DNA of 64,000 nt, taken from the NCBI GenBank assembly GCA_038888615.1, contig JAWAID010000001.1, positions 620,001 through 684,000 on the forward strand, given 5' to 3'. Each line of letters opens with the position of its first letter. Positions within the stretch are counted from its first letter, which is position 1. A program made the position numbers and the translations under genes. The notes under the pieces are model-generated. The model searched no databases. It had not been told where the DNA came from and saw nothing but the letters and a program-made list of their open reading frames with translations. This document shows positions 34,101 through 41,971 of this stretch, piece after piece. The DNA is from Candidatus Korarchaeum sp. Its GTDB lineage: Archaea > Korarchaeota > Korarchaeia > Korarchaeales > Korarchaeaceae.

Positions 34101-34463
34101 GAGGTACTTCATCAGGTTGGAGTGTATCTGATCCACTAGCAGAGAGGTCGGGAGGATCAAGTAGGACTTCCCCCATCCACGGTGAGGGAAGTAAATACCA
34201 GTTATGGATCCGAAGGCGGTCTTCCCTACGCCAGTTGGTGCTATGGCTGCGAAGCTCCTCCTAGCGAGAACGCGCTTAGCCCACATCAACTGGACTTCCC
34301 AAGGGGGAGATCCGAGGCAGGACTCGAAGAACCTCTTGAAGTCCTCGAGATCCGATGATACGACCTTCAATTCCTCTTCAATGCAAACCGCTCTCTGATG
34401 AGTCCTCAGCTCCTTCACCGATGGGCAGAGGTCTAAGAATACCGCAGGTATCATCGTCTTCAC
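31146..34463 (-). CDS. rgy: reverse gyrase
   Basis: This 1105-residue fusion of a helicase-like module and a type IA topoisomerase introduces positive supercoils and is the hallmark of hyperthermophiles. The helicase half has IAPTGVGKTAFG (Walker A, about residue 76), TTSQYLS and FVDDVDSFL (Walker B in the reverse-gyrase DDVD form). The topoisomerase half begins near residue 535 with the Toprim segment FIVESPNKAKTIAKFFG. A zinc ribbon (RRCNSCGNQFTDFDKCPRCG) is inserted at about residues 610-630. The active tyrosine is in AGLITYHRTDSPRVSD. The N-terminal zinc finger found in most reverse gyrases is degraded: only two of its four cysteines remain (LCPSV and AVCIEE). Confidence 0.95.
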   Translation of the reverse strand: MKTMIPAVFLDLCPSVKELRTHQRAVCIEEELKVVSSDLEDFKRFFESCLGSPPWEVQLMWAKRVLARRSFAAIAPTGVGKTAFGSITGIYFPHRGWGKSYLILPTSLLVDQIHSNLMKYLDSSNTSLRVLSYKSKMNGREKSEFISSLESGDFDVLVTTSQYLSVNYELLRSSVDRFSFVFVDDVDSFLKNSRNVDKALQLMGFSEEDIRRASRGEEVDTEVSSVLVVSTATGKPGKRAALFRSLLGFEVGVMRPELLRNVVDTFTRSREDLREFALGMGDGFLLFVPSMSLADEALMLMESAGFRGEIMHGYEEGKVRDFSEGRLDFLIGAAKPYGVLVRGVDLPKRIRYVIFYGAPRFELTLKDVEEMRDSSLASLFLILSKALSGDAEKLAMRIRRNPREEDLKKARQMLEEVLSDEEKLRSLSSTTDVVIDGSSNRIIIPDIRTYIQGSGRTSRLFPGGITKGASLLWDEDPVLTAFIKRAKAQELDFIPLSEVDVGELRDEIDRSRELLSSMKSGYEYAKLLKAALFIVESPNKAKTIAKFFGRPSKRFLNGIPAYEVTTGDYVLTVVATGGHVVDLSTRVGYHGVLVEGGNGRRIFVPAYSSIRRCNSCGNQFTDFDKCPRCGSHDIRDSRSLIEGLRKLSFEVSRVIIGTDPDTEGEKIAWDVYQLIRDASNEIYRAEFHEVTKGAIVEALRRLREVNDRMVEAQIVRRIEDRWIGFELSAEVQEKFGKRYLSAGRAQTPVLGWVIQRYREHRARRTVSVIRGEGIFLRVDGRVGEEGVSKLEVRTVRVEEEVVKPPPPFTTDTMLSEANRVLRIGASKTMQLAQFLFEAGLITYHRTDSPRVSDAGLRVASIVLGEEFTPRKWGEGGAHECIRPTKPLSMRDLSDYLREGIIVIEGLTRDHLKLYDLIFRRFIASQSKEGVVVKQIASVRVEGREFEVTRLIGARGGWLDWYPFHHTIEPELNEGTYDVTIEHQRVPSVPLYTQSHLITLMKERGIGRPSTYATIVEKILGRGYVIERGEKLIPTKLGMDVYNFLVNNYPDLINEERTRALERKMDSIEEGTSDYQDLLNELFDEIREKVFRRSSRNRDELIPSQL

Positions 34464-34510
34464 CGCGTATTACCTTAGGTATATCGACGTCTAACATACG
34501 GCTGGGGAGC

Positions 34511-34517
34511 TTTATAT
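34511..34517 (+). promoter_or_regulatory. TATA box for the second NifX-like gene
   Basis: TTTATAT lies 31-37 nt before the ATG at 34548. It supports that ATG over the TTG at 34527, which would fall within the promoter region. Confidence 0.5.
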
Positions 34518-34547
34518 CGCTTACAGTTGGAAACTGTTAGATGGAAA

Positions 34548-34913
34548 ATGAAGATCGCCTTCCCTATTAGAGAGGTAAATCCGAATATAAAGTTATGCAA
34601 AATCTCTGAAAACCTGGAAAATGTTAAATTCATTGCAATTGTGGAGGTGAGCGACCTAGGGCTGGTAACTGACGTCATGCTGTTCGAGGTGGAAGGGGAT
34701 CTCGACCTCCTACCGGAACTGCTGCTTGAGTTAGAGCCAGATCTCTTCATAAGCAACGGGGTCAACATGAAGATAGCTGAGATGGTAATCGGAAATGGCT
34801 CCAAAATAGCTGTAACTCCCTCCAATGTCTTGTGGGAGGCTGTGAGGGACCTCATCCTAGGGAAGGCGGAGGTGATCCCCAGGGGTAAAGTATCATTAAG
34901 GTACGCTAACTGA
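34548..34913 (+). CDS. divergent NifX-like protein
   Basis: The 121-residue protein begins MKIAFPIREVNPNIKL and has the alternating strand/helix pattern of the dinitrogenase cofactor fold, including LEPDLFISNGVNMKIAEMV where the family has PDAVI(T/V)xxxGxxA. The resemblance is weaker than for the protein at 3851-4216 and lacks HFG. It is divergent from reverse gyrase and 6 nt upstream of a small basic protein gene. Function unknown. Confidence 0.5.
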   Translation: MKIAFPIREVNPNIKLCKISENLENVKFIAIVEVSDLGLVTDVMLFEVEGDLDLLPELLLELEPDLFISNGVNMKIAEMVIGNGSKIAVTPSNVLWEAVRDLILGKAEVIPRGKVSLRYAN

Positions 34914-34919
34914 TCCCCT

Positions 34920-35114
34920 ATGCCCTACGTTAAGCTGAGGGTGAAGAGGTGGAGGGTGGAGGATAAGGAGTACGTGAGCTACCAGCTCACGGCACCAAAA
35001 CCCCTGATAGAGAAGCTTGGCTGGAAGGTAGGGGAGGTAGTACGCGTTAGGATAAAGGACGGGGAGCTCGTTTACTCCAAATCCGAGGGAGGTCTTCTGA
35101 GGTATTCGAAGTGA
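34920..35114 (+). CDS. small AbrB/SpoVT-like protein
   Basis: The 64-residue protein has the texture of a single swapped-hairpin AbrB domain: KRWRVEDKEYVSYQLTAPKPLIEKLGWKVGE, with the Lxx(L/I)GWKxGE(x)V signature, then VRVRIKDGELVYSK. Such proteins bind DNA or act as antitoxins. It starts 6 nt after the NifX-like gene and is probably in its operon. No toxin gene is adjacent. Confidence 0.6.
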   Translation: MPYVKLRVKRWRVEDKEYVSYQLTAPKPLIEKLGWKVGEVVRVRIKDGELVYSKSEGGLLRYSK

Positions 35115-35407
35115 ACGCACCATCTGAGGAGCTTAACCCAGATGAGAGTGATCCTGGGAAACGGAGATCCCATGATCCCCATCTTGACTCCTATCTTACT
35201 TGCTTCTCTACCGTTGGACATGCGAGCACGCTCTATCACCTCCCAACTGCTGCTTCTCAGCGATCTTATCCACCTGTCGACCGACTCCTGAACGGAAACG
35301 GATATCTCAGGCCCTCTGGCTAAAACATCTTCCGCAACCCGTCTCAATTCTTGAGCTGAATATCCCAGCCCGTTGCTCAGGAGCTCCTGAGCTCTCCTAA
35401 CTAGCGC
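35115..35407 (-). other. 293-bp gap with a possible eroded minus-strand ORF
   Basis: Between the AbrB-like gene and the methyltransferase stop, the minus strand stays open from just after 35408 to 35072. It reads as coding-like sequence (RRAQELLSNGLGYSAQELRR, then EISVSVQESVDRWIRSL). No ATG or GTG fits its beginning; the first standard start is TTG at 35347. Its end runs into the convergent AbrB-like gene. It may be a real small gene read through from the methyltransferase, or a remnant. I cannot assign a family. Confidence 0.3.
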
Positions 35408-36577
35408 TCAGGTCACCTGGAGCACGTATCCCTTCAGGTAGAGGGTCCAGGGGTGCTTGGGATCGAAGGGATGATCGGGAGAGGGCTGGAGCTCCTTCAG
35501 GATCTTCACCTCCCTAGCAGCTCTCCTAGATGCCCTCTCGATTACCCTCCTGAACTCCTCCTTGGATATGAAGAGGCTACATGAGCTAGTTATGATCAAC
35601 CCCCCCGGAACCACTTTAGAGAGCGCTGACGCATTAACGGCGACGTAAGTCCTCTTAGCGATCTCGACCATATCCCTGCGAGGAGCGAAAGCAGGAGGAT
35701 CGACTACTACTATATCGTAAAGTTCCTGATCCCTTTCCAGGAACTCCTTGACTCTGGATTTGACGATGTTAACGTTAACAGAGTTTAAAAAAGCGTTTCT
35801 CCTCATCTCAGCTACAGCGTAATCCGACTCCTCAACAGCAGTCACGTAAGCTCCTGATATAGCTGCATGCATCGAGAAGCCGCCCGTGTAGCTGAAGAGA
35901 TCTAGTACCCTATCGCCCGGGCCCGCTAACCTCCCCAGCTCGAGCCTGTTCATCCTCTGGTCTATGAAGAAGCCCGTCTTCTGCCCCTCCATCGCGTCTA
36001 CGTGAAATAGAGCTGAACCCTCCCTGATGACGGCCCTGCTCTTACTGCCCTTGATGATCCTCCTCTCCAGGGGTAAATCTACCTCCTTCCTGGGTCTACT
36101 GTCGTTCCTCAGCACGATGGAGGAGGGTCTATAGATCCTCTCCACCATGGAAGCTATGCTCTCGATCCTCAGGTCCATCCCTATGGACGTGGATGAGAGG
36201 ACCACTACGTCATCGTAAGCGTCCACTATGAGCCCCGGTAGGGAGTCAGCCTCACTGTAAACCCACCTGAAGAAATTATCAAGCTTGAGCCTTTCCCTCA
36301 GGCTAAGGGAGTCTCTCAGCCTCTCCTCCACTACTTGAGCAGGATCGCTCAGCTCCCTACTGAGCACCCTAACTAGTATGCTTCCCACGCCCTCGTAGAA
36401 GCCGATCCCGAGGAACTCACCGCTCTCATCCTTAATAGCTACTAAGTCCCCCTCACTGACCGGCCCTCTGACGGAGCTAAGCCACTTCTCATATATATTC
36501 AACTGGCCGCTCTCTACCCTCTCAGCACCCTCCTTCCTCAGGAGGACCTCTCCAGCTAGGCTCCAGCGCAAGGTCAT
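35408..36577 (-). CDS. RlmI-like SAM-dependent RNA methyltransferase with PUA domain
   Basis: The 389-residue protein matches the RlmI/RlmK family of 23S rRNA methyltransferases. The N-terminal PUA domain (residues about 1-85) ends with GIGFYEGVGSILVRVL. A middle domain holds LPGLIVDAYDDVVV. The Rossmann core has GQKTGFFIDQRMNR, VLDLFSYTGGFSMHAA, VVVDPPAFAP and SSCSLFISKEEF. All expected motifs are present. Bacterial RlmI makes m5C1962; the archaeal target is not known. Its start overlaps the peptidase stop as ATGA. Confidence 0.88.
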   Translation of the reverse strand: MTLRWSLAGEVLLRKEGAERVESGQLNIYEKWLSSVRGPVSEGDLVAIKDESGEFLGIGFYEGVGSILVRVLSRELSDPAQVVEERLRDSLSLRERLKLDNFFRWVYSEADSLPGLIVDAYDDVVVLSSTSIGMDLRIESIASMVERIYRPSSIVLRNDSRPRKEVDLPLERRIIKGSKSRAVIREGSALFHVDAMEGQKTGFFIDQRMNRLELGRLAGPGDRVLDLFSYTGGFSMHAAISGAYVTAVEESDYAVAEMRRNAFLNSVNVNIVKSRVKEFLERDQELYDIVVVDPPAFAPRRDMVEIAKRTYVAVNASALSKVVPGGLIITSSCSLFISKEEFRRVIERASRRAAREVKILKELQPSPDHPFDPKHPWTLYLKGYVLQVT

Positions 36578-37722
36578 CTCCTCATGTAATCCGGGTCCTT
36601 AGGGAGCTTATCGGTGAGGGATATCCCCCTGCTCTTCCCCACGAGCACCGTGTCCTCTATCCTTATTCCCCCCCACCCCCTGAGGTAGATGCCGGGCTCG
36701 TCCGTGAAGACCATCCCCTCCTCCATCGGATCCCTCCTCCCAACCAGGAGCCTTGCCTCCTCGTGTACCTCAAGCCCGATGCCGTGACCAAGCGAGTGGA
36801 CGTAGTACTCGAGGAGACCGAAGCCCTTGAGCACCTTCCTGGCCTCTATGTCGGGCCTCTCGAGCGGGACCCCTGCCTTAATGTGATCCATCGCCTTGAC
36901 CTGAGCGCTTAGGACGGCCTGGTATCTCCTTAAGAACTCCTCCGTAGGGGTCCCGATGAAGTAAGTCCTCGTTATGTCGATACAGTAGCCCTTGTACTTA
37001 GCCCCGAAGTCTATGAGCAGGATATCTCCCTCGGAGATCCTCCTCTCGGTGGGTATGTGATGGGCGTTGAAGGAGTTCATCCCGCTCGCGACTATCGTGG
37101 GGAAGCTGCTGCCCTCGGCCCCGAGCTCCCTCATCCTGAATTCCAGGAGGTTGGCTACCTCCCTCTCGCTCGCCTTAGGTGATATCTCCAAGCTCTCCAG
37201 GGCCTTTATTGAAATAGAAGCGCTTTCCTTCATCAAACTCACCTCATACTCACTTTTGACTGCTCTCATCCTGTTCAGCTGTGGCCTAGCATCTACCACA
37301 GCCACGCTCTTCTTTCCCCTCCTGAACACCCTCCTCATCTTCCCCAGCATCTCCCTCCTATCTGCGAAGTCCACCGCCACCCTCTTAGCCCCACCTGATC
37401 TCTCAATTAGGACCTTGAAGGGATTCGGTTCCTCAGACTCCGATTTACTCAGACCGAAGAAGGGTTTGTAAACTTCAACGGGGAACGGAGACCTCTCCCT
37501 AGCTATCTCGTCCCCGAAAGCATATCTAGCTATGAGGTAAGGCTCGCCGTCCAACGGAACAGCTAGGAGCTCTGACTCCATCGTACCGGAGAGATAGAGC
37601 ATGTTGGGACCTGATGAGAAGAGGCAGAGGTCCACGCCTCTCCTTCCCATCCACCTCCTGAGTCTTCTCACCCTGAGTTCGAGTTCCTCCTTAGGATACA
37701 TAGGTCTAATCACCCGAATCAA
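36574..37722 (-). CDS. pepQ: M24-family Xaa-Pro dipeptidase/aminopeptidase
   Basis: The 382-residue protein has the creatinase-like N-terminal domain followed by the pita-bread metallopeptidase fold. Metal ligands are seen in LIDFGAKYKGYCIDITRT (two aspartates), SLGHGIGLEVHE (histidine), TDEPGIYLRG (glutamate) and GIRIEDTVLV (glutamate). It would cleave Xaa-Pro peptides, the last step in using proline-rich peptides imported by transporters such as the Dpp system nearby. Dipeptidase and aminopeptidase cannot be told apart by eye. It sits between two ATGA overlaps. Confidence 0.88.
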   Translation of the reverse strand: MIRVIRPMYPKEELELRVRRLRRWMGRRGVDLCLFSSGPNMLYLSGTMESELLAVPLDGEPYLIARYAFGDEIARERSPFPVEVYKPFFGLSKSESEEPNPFKVLIERSGGAKRVAVDFADRREMLGKMRRVFRRGKKSVAVVDARPQLNRMRAVKSEYEVSLMKESASISIKALESLEISPKASEREVANLLEFRMRELGAEGSSFPTIVASGMNSFNAHHIPTERRISEGDILLIDFGAKYKGYCIDITRTYFIGTPTEEFLRRYQAVLSAQVKAMDHIKAGVPLERPDIEARKVLKGFGLLEYYVHSLGHGIGLEVHEEARLLVGRRDPMEEGMVFTDEPGIYLRGWGGIRIEDTVLVGKSRGISLTDKLPKDPDYMRR

Positions 37723-39164
37723 CCTAAAACCCTAATCGGCTCTTCCCGTCTCGGGAGGATCACCCTCCCCCTCATCCTCCTGGGTAGGAAGGCATCGAAG
37801 AGATCAGGGTGCTCCGTGTGAATCGGTACGATGAGGTTTGGGTTAACGGAATCTACGAACTCACTTATATGGTCTGATAGCATATGTCCCGAGACGTGTA
37901 TCCTGTAATACCTCTTCACATTGTGCAATGTCAACCAGTTCATCAACCTGTCCATCGAGAGGGCCGATTCCTCGCTGAAGGGCTCTGATCTACTCAGTAT
38001 GAACTCTATCCTCGCTTCGACATCAATTGGAACTTCATAAAGGAACCTAGTAGCGTTACTCGTTAATACTAAGAGTTCTTGGGGCCGCCTTAGGACTTCC
38101 CTCCTTCTCTCACCCCAAATGACTCCCTCCTCCCCTAGCTTGTCCTCAAACCTGGTGATGAATTCCCTCAGGACCCTCCTCTCGCTCCTACCGAACTTAA
38201 CCTCCTTTCCCTCGCTCCCCCTCCTCTTCCTCCTCCAGAGGAGGTAGTCGCCTGGGCTCGGGAGTCTCTCTATCCCAGCCCCCAGCAAAGCCTCGATCAT
38301 GAAAGCCACTCGCTCATCCATCACGAGCTTCCTCCCCAACTTATTAGCTACTTTAGAGAAGCTCCTTATCCTATCAGCATCAGATGAAGATACCTCGACG
38401 AGCATCAGGGAATCAGATCCCTCCATAACGGAGAGGACCCTATCGACGACCTCCCCTTCGTTAGAGAGCTCGAACCCTATCCTCTTAGGAGGGTTCACTC
38501 CCCACCTGTAGAGGACCCTCCCCTCCAGCAGCCTTACGAGCGAGGCCTCGGGATCGTTCTCAGGGGCCACCTTAGTGGCCTCCGTTATGAGGAGATCAAC
38601 GCCTTCCGAGGATGCTCTCTCGATGAAATCGAGTGTCATGTCCCTTCTAGGACCATGCATCCTCAGATCCCCTGTGTAAGCAACTCTCCTCCCGCAGCAC
38701 TCGATGAGGAACCCGTAGGATCCGGGGACCGAGTGATCGACGTGCACCGGCACCACAGAGAAGTCCCCAGCTCCTATGACGTCTCCGGTCCTGAACGTGC
38801 TGAACTCCATCGTCAGCTCATCCGAGTGACCCAGCTCCACTTGAGCGCCTATTATCACCTTAGCGGCCCGTCCCACGAAAACGCTCGAACCCCTAGGAAG
38901 CAAGCTCAAGTAACCCCAGTGGTCCTGGTGAGCGTGGCTTATGAAGACGCCCTTGATATCCTCGCTGCGTATCTCCATGGGGCTGATCAGCCTCGCCCTC
39001 AAGTAGTCCTCCTCGGAGGTCGGTTGCATGAACGGCTTCTGAAAGAGCTCCTCCTCCTTTAGGAAGTTCTTACCGTAATCGAAGAACAAGACACCGCTTC
39101 TAGATCTGATCATGATCCTGTTACCGCCTATCTCATTTACCCCACCGAGTATCGATAGTTCCAT
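37719..39164 (-). CDS. RNase J-like beta-CASP ribonuclease
   Basis: This metallo-beta-lactamase/beta-CASP nuclease starts LGGVNEIGGNRI, as RNase J does. It has the metal motif SHAHQDHWGYL (about residues 75-85), VDHSVPGSYGFLI with a ligand histidine, YTGDLRMHG, and a late HVSGHM plus PIHTEHPDLF. RNase J degrades RNA 5' to 3'. ATG 39164 is preferred over GTG 39209 because it follows a GGTAAAAAGG element by about 20 nt and gives the usual family N-terminus. The TnpB element begins 50 nt upstream of this start. Confidence 0.85.
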   Translation of the reverse strand: MELSILGGVNEIGGNRIMIRSRSGVLFFDYGKNFLKEEELFQKPFMQPTSEEDYLRARLISPMEIRSEDIKGVFISHAHQDHWGYLSLLPRGSSVFVGRAAKVIIGAQVELGHSDELTMEFSTFRTGDVIGAGDFSVVPVHVDHSVPGSYGFLIECCGRRVAYTGDLRMHGPRRDMTLDFIERASSEGVDLLITEATKVAPENDPEASLVRLLEGRVLYRWGVNPPKRIGFELSNEGEVVDRVLSVMEGSDSLMLVEVSSSDADRIRSFSKVANKLGRKLVMDERVAFMIEALLGAGIERLPSPGDYLLWRRKRRGSEGKEVKFGRSERRVLREFITRFEDKLGEEGVIWGERRREVLRRPQELLVLTSNATRFLYEVPIDVEARIEFILSRSEPFSEESALSMDRLMNWLTLHNVKRYYRIHVSGHMLSDHISEFVDSVNPNLIVPIHTEHPDLFDAFLPRRMRGRVILPRREEPIRVLG

Positions 39165-39313
39165 AAGTGAGGTGGGTGGGAAGGCCTTTTTACCGTTGTC
39201 GGTCCTCACAGCTCGCCGTAATCAGCAGTTCCAGGATAGATAGGTCTAAGTATAGAAATGCGGAGCAGATGTGGGATAATTTTTTTAAATAAGGTGAGCT
39301 AGTAGGAAGCTGA

Positions 39314-40569
39314 ATGCAAAACCACAACACTAAGCGAGTGCCAGTGAGCTACAGAGCTTACAACATCAAGCATAGATACGATGTCTCAGAGTTCCTAGAA
39401 GCGTACAGACTGCTGCTTCAGAGGGCTTTGGATGGGATATGGACCGAGATCATATGGAAGCATGATGGACGCAACCCAGTAATACCCAAAGGTGGGGAGT
39501 TCAAGAAACGGCTGAGGGATGAATTAGTGGAGGATTGGGGCTACTCGAAGCACTACGTTGATTCAGCTATAAGGGAGGCTTACAGCATCCTGAAATCCTG
39601 GAGGAGGAACTACTTGAAGGGGAGAGGAAAGGAGAAGCCCGTTATAAGGAGGAGGTTCGTTAGGGTAAAGGGAACGCTTTACAGCTATAAGGAGGGGAAA
39701 ATAAAGGTTAGCATAAGGCCCTATGAGGAGTACTTAATTTTCGATATCTCGAGGGCCTGGTTCTCGAGGAGGGTGAAGGGTGAAGAGCTGGGAGAGCTCA
39801 TACTGAGGGAGAGGTACCTAACGATAACCTTCAAGTTCAGAAGAAGAAAGGAGGAAGCGGTTGGGAAGATAGCATGGGACTACAATTTGAAAAGTTTGGA
39901 TGGCTTCAATCCGAAGCTTAGGTGGATCAGGATCGATTTAGGAAAGCTTTTCCACATCCACAGGGTCTATGAATTGAAGAGGGGGAGGCTGCAGTCTAAG
40001 GTATCCAAGAAGCCCTCTCTAAAAAGAGTTTTGGCCAAGTACTCAAGGAGGGAGAGGAACAGAGCTAAAGACTTCGTTCATAAGCTGCCACTTCCCTATC
40101 TAGGGAGTACAGAGGATATGTGCACGGTTTCGAGGATCTGAGGAAGGATAAGATGTTCAGAAGGGGAAAGAATGCGAGAAAGCATAATAGGGAAGTGGCT
40201 AAGAGCGATTGGAAAATTATACAGTCTCTTATGTCATATAAGTCGAGGGTTGTGTTCCTCAACCCCAAGGATACGAGTAGGAGGTGCTCCAGATGTGGGA
40301 GGATTGATAATAAGAAGAAGTTTAGTGCTCCGAAAAGCCTCAACCCTACGGGAAGCTCCGGATGTGGGATGGTAAATGCCCCGAAGGGAGCTTTCGTATG
40401 TGAATGCGGGTTGAGGATGGATAGGCAGCTTAACGCTGCCGTAAATTTGTACCTTCAGATGGAGGGACTTTCTCCGAGCCCAGAGCTCTTTGAGGAGCTT
40501 ACGGCAAAGCTCTTCAGAGCTGATGAGGGCCCGGAGTGGGTTCGCCCTGACGGGGGAGGAGGCCGATGA
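39314..40569 (+). pseudogene. tnpB: tnpB, RNA-guided nuclease gene interrupted by a frameshift
   Basis: Two overlapping frames together give a full TnpB. Frame one (39314-40141) contains the helical N-terminus and the RuvC-I aspartate in IAWDYNLKSLDG. It stays matched up to DFVHKL near 40085. The continuation is in the other frame: REYRGYVHGFEDLRKDKMF with the RuvC-II glutamate, VVFLNPK, a zinc ribbon, and the RuvC-III aspartate in LRMDRQLNAAVN. A single-base indel near 40085 splits them. The zinc-ribbon region also contains an extra segment: RRCSRCG is followed by a second, partly repeated SSGCGMVNAPKG before VCECG. I judge it non-functional unless frameshifting occurs. Confidence 0.8.
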
Positions 40570-40591
40570 TCGGGAGTCTGGTGAGTCCCAA

Positions 40592-40627
40592 GGGCTAAGC
40601 ATGGATATACTTATCCGTACTTAGCCC
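40592..40627 (+). repeat. right-end hairpin of TnpB element copy 2
   Basis: GGGCTAAGCATGG pairs with CCGTACTTAGCCC. The outer 8 bp match the copy at 3754-3787 exactly; the inner part has one mismatch and one G-T pair. It ends 10 nt before the element end, as in copy 1. It probably forms the 3' part of the guide RNA scaffold or the TnpA-recognised end. Confidence 0.65.
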
Positions 40628-40734
40628 AGAACCCAGTCCCACGGGATCCGAGTTCAGCAGCCGGTGTATCGGGGACGCTCTGCTCCCTAAAACCGACATG
40701 CTAGCGAGCTCCAAACATGGTGCCCCCTCAGAAA

Positions 40735-40744
40735 AGTTTATAAT
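40735..40744 (+). promoter_or_regulatory. TATA box for tRNA-Asn
   Basis: AGTTTATAAT lies 27-36 nt before the first base of the tRNA, the expected archaeal spacing. Confidence 0.6.
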
Positions 40745-40770
40745 ACTCTCTAGAGGTACTCCGAACGGAA

Positions 40771-40844
40771 GGCGGGGTAGCTCAGCTAGGTAGAGCACCC
40801 GGCTGTTAACCGGGGGGTCGTGGGTTCGAGTCCCACCCCCGCCG
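40771..40844 (+). tRNA. tRNA-Asn (GTT)
   Basis: A complete cloverleaf can be drawn. Acceptor GGCGGGG pairs with CCCCGCC (40837-40843) with discriminator G. The D stem is GCTC/GAGC. The anticodon stem is CCCGG/CCGGG with loop CTGTTAA and anticodon GTT at 40805-40807. The T arm is GTGGG-TTCGAGT-CCCAC. There is no intron and no encoded CCA. A T6 run at 40919-40924 may end the transcript. Confidence 0.96.
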
Positions 40845-40965
40845 TGATGAGCGGCTTCAAAGGGCCTCTATAAGGGATGTTTAACGTTCCGAAAAGAGCG
40901 ATAAACCTGTAGACGATCTTTTTTCACCCATGAAGCTCCTTAAAACCAGTGAGGGGAGCTCGAAA

Positions 40966-40974
40966 GCTTAAAAG
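40966..40974 (+). promoter_or_regulatory. TATA box for mevalonate kinase gene
   Basis: GCTTAAAAG ends 22 nt before the ATG at 40996, implying a leaderless transcript. Confidence 0.45.
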
Positions 40975-40995
40975 TACTGAACTACCATCCTCCAT

Positions 40996-41967
40996 ATGTC
41001 TAAAATAAGCCCCTCGGAGTGGGAGGTGAGGGCATCAGCCCCCTCTCAAGCGTTCCTGCTCGGAGAGCATGCTGTGCTTTACGGCTCCCCGGCCCTGGCG
41101 ATAAGCCTTGACAGGAGGGCTTATGCAGAGGCCTCTAAACTAACAGGAGGCAATTTGATAATAGAATCGGAGATCGGAACGCATAGGGAGAGAGATGGGG
41201 AGGTCCTAGAGTCTAATGAGGAGTTATCAAAGTTAGCGGAGGGCCTGAAGGAGCTCCTCAGGAAGTACGGTGTGGAGAGCGGGGTCCACCTGAGGGTGAG
41301 GTCCGAGGTGCCCGTGAGCAGCGGGATGGCGTCCTCGGCATGCGTAGCCGCAGCGATATCCAAAGCTGTGGATGGCCTCTTCAATCTAGATCTGAGCACC
41401 TCAGAGCTCTTAGAAGCTGTCTACACGTTCGAGAGGATAATACACGGGAGAGCGAGTAAGACCGGTCCCGCCTGCGCAGTACTGGGTGGGATCATATGGG
41501 TGGAGTGGCGCGATGGGGAGATGGTGGCCTCCAGCTTAGGATACAGGGAGGTTCCCTTAGCCTTAGCCTGCACTGGAGAGCCCAGCAGGACGAGGGAGAT
41601 GGTGCAAGAGGTCTCGAAGATGAGACAGGCCTTTCCCTACGTCCACGGGAGGATAGTGGAAGCTATAGCCGATATCGTGAGGAGGGGAAGGGAGGCCCTC
41701 GAGAGGGGGGACCTCAGGACCCTCGGTTCCCTGATGAACGTGGACCAGGGCTTGCTTTACTCACTCGGTGTGAGCAGTTGGCCCATAGAGAGGATAGTCT
41801 GGGAGGCTAGGATGAGGGGCGCGTTGGGCGCGAAGCTCTCGGGCGCTGGAGGAGGGGGTTGCGTCGTCATCCTGCATGAGGACCCGGAGGAAATGGCCAA
41901 AAGCCTGGTATCAGCGAAACTCTCCTTCCCGGCGAGGGTCTCAAGAAAAGGAGCCTCCCTAGAGTGA
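40996..41967 (+). CDS. mvk: mevalonate kinase-like GHMP kinase
   Basis: The 323-residue protein has the mevalonate kinase N-terminus SAPSQAFLLGEHAVLYG, the ATP loop VPVSSGMASSACVAAA (about residues 107-122) and the C-terminal LGAKLSGAGGGGCVVIL. Mevalonate kinase starts isoprenoid lipid synthesis together with the GGPP synthase found here. After ERIIHG the family normally has (N/K)xPSG(I/V)D or a similar stretch holding the catalytic aspartate; here it reads RASKTGPACAVLGG without an aspartate. The family is clear; the exact substrate and mechanism are worth checking. Confidence 0.8.
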   Translation: MSKISPSEWEVRASAPSQAFLLGEHAVLYGSPALAISLDRRAYAEASKLTGGNLIIESEIGTHRERDGEVLESNEELSKLAEGLKELLRKYGVESGVHLRVRSEVPVSSGMASSACVAAAISKAVDGLFNLDLSTSELLEAVYTFERIIHGRASKTGPACAVLGGIIWVEWRDGEMVASSLGYREVPLALACTGEPSRTREMVQEVSKMRQAFPYVHGRIVEAIADIVRRGREALERGDLRTLGSLMNVDQGLLYSLGVSSWPIERIVWEARMRGALGAKLSGAGGGGCVVILHEDPEEMAKSLVSAKLSFPARVSRKGASLE

Positions 41968-41971
41968 GTAG

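Larger units (their letters stand above)
39214..40637 (+). mobile_element. IS605-family tnpB-only element (copy 2)
   Basis: A 1.42-kb element defined by comparison with the deleted copy at 3466-3797. The left end is CGCC-G-TAATCAGCAGTT and the right end TTAGCCCAGAACCCAGT; flanks differ beyond both. It carries tnpB only, with no tnpA. Its right end contains the hairpin at 40592-40627 in the region expected for the guide RNA, and the flanking sequence starting at 40638 would be the guide. It is inserted between the RNase J promoter and a tRNA gene. Because tnpB is frameshifted and tnpA is absent, it is probably immobile on its own. Confidence 0.75.

Noticed and set aside
40844-40920. C/D-box-like GTGATGA directly after tRNA-Asn
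   Set aside because: No CTGA D or D' box follows at the expected distance, so a C/D sRNA is not supported.
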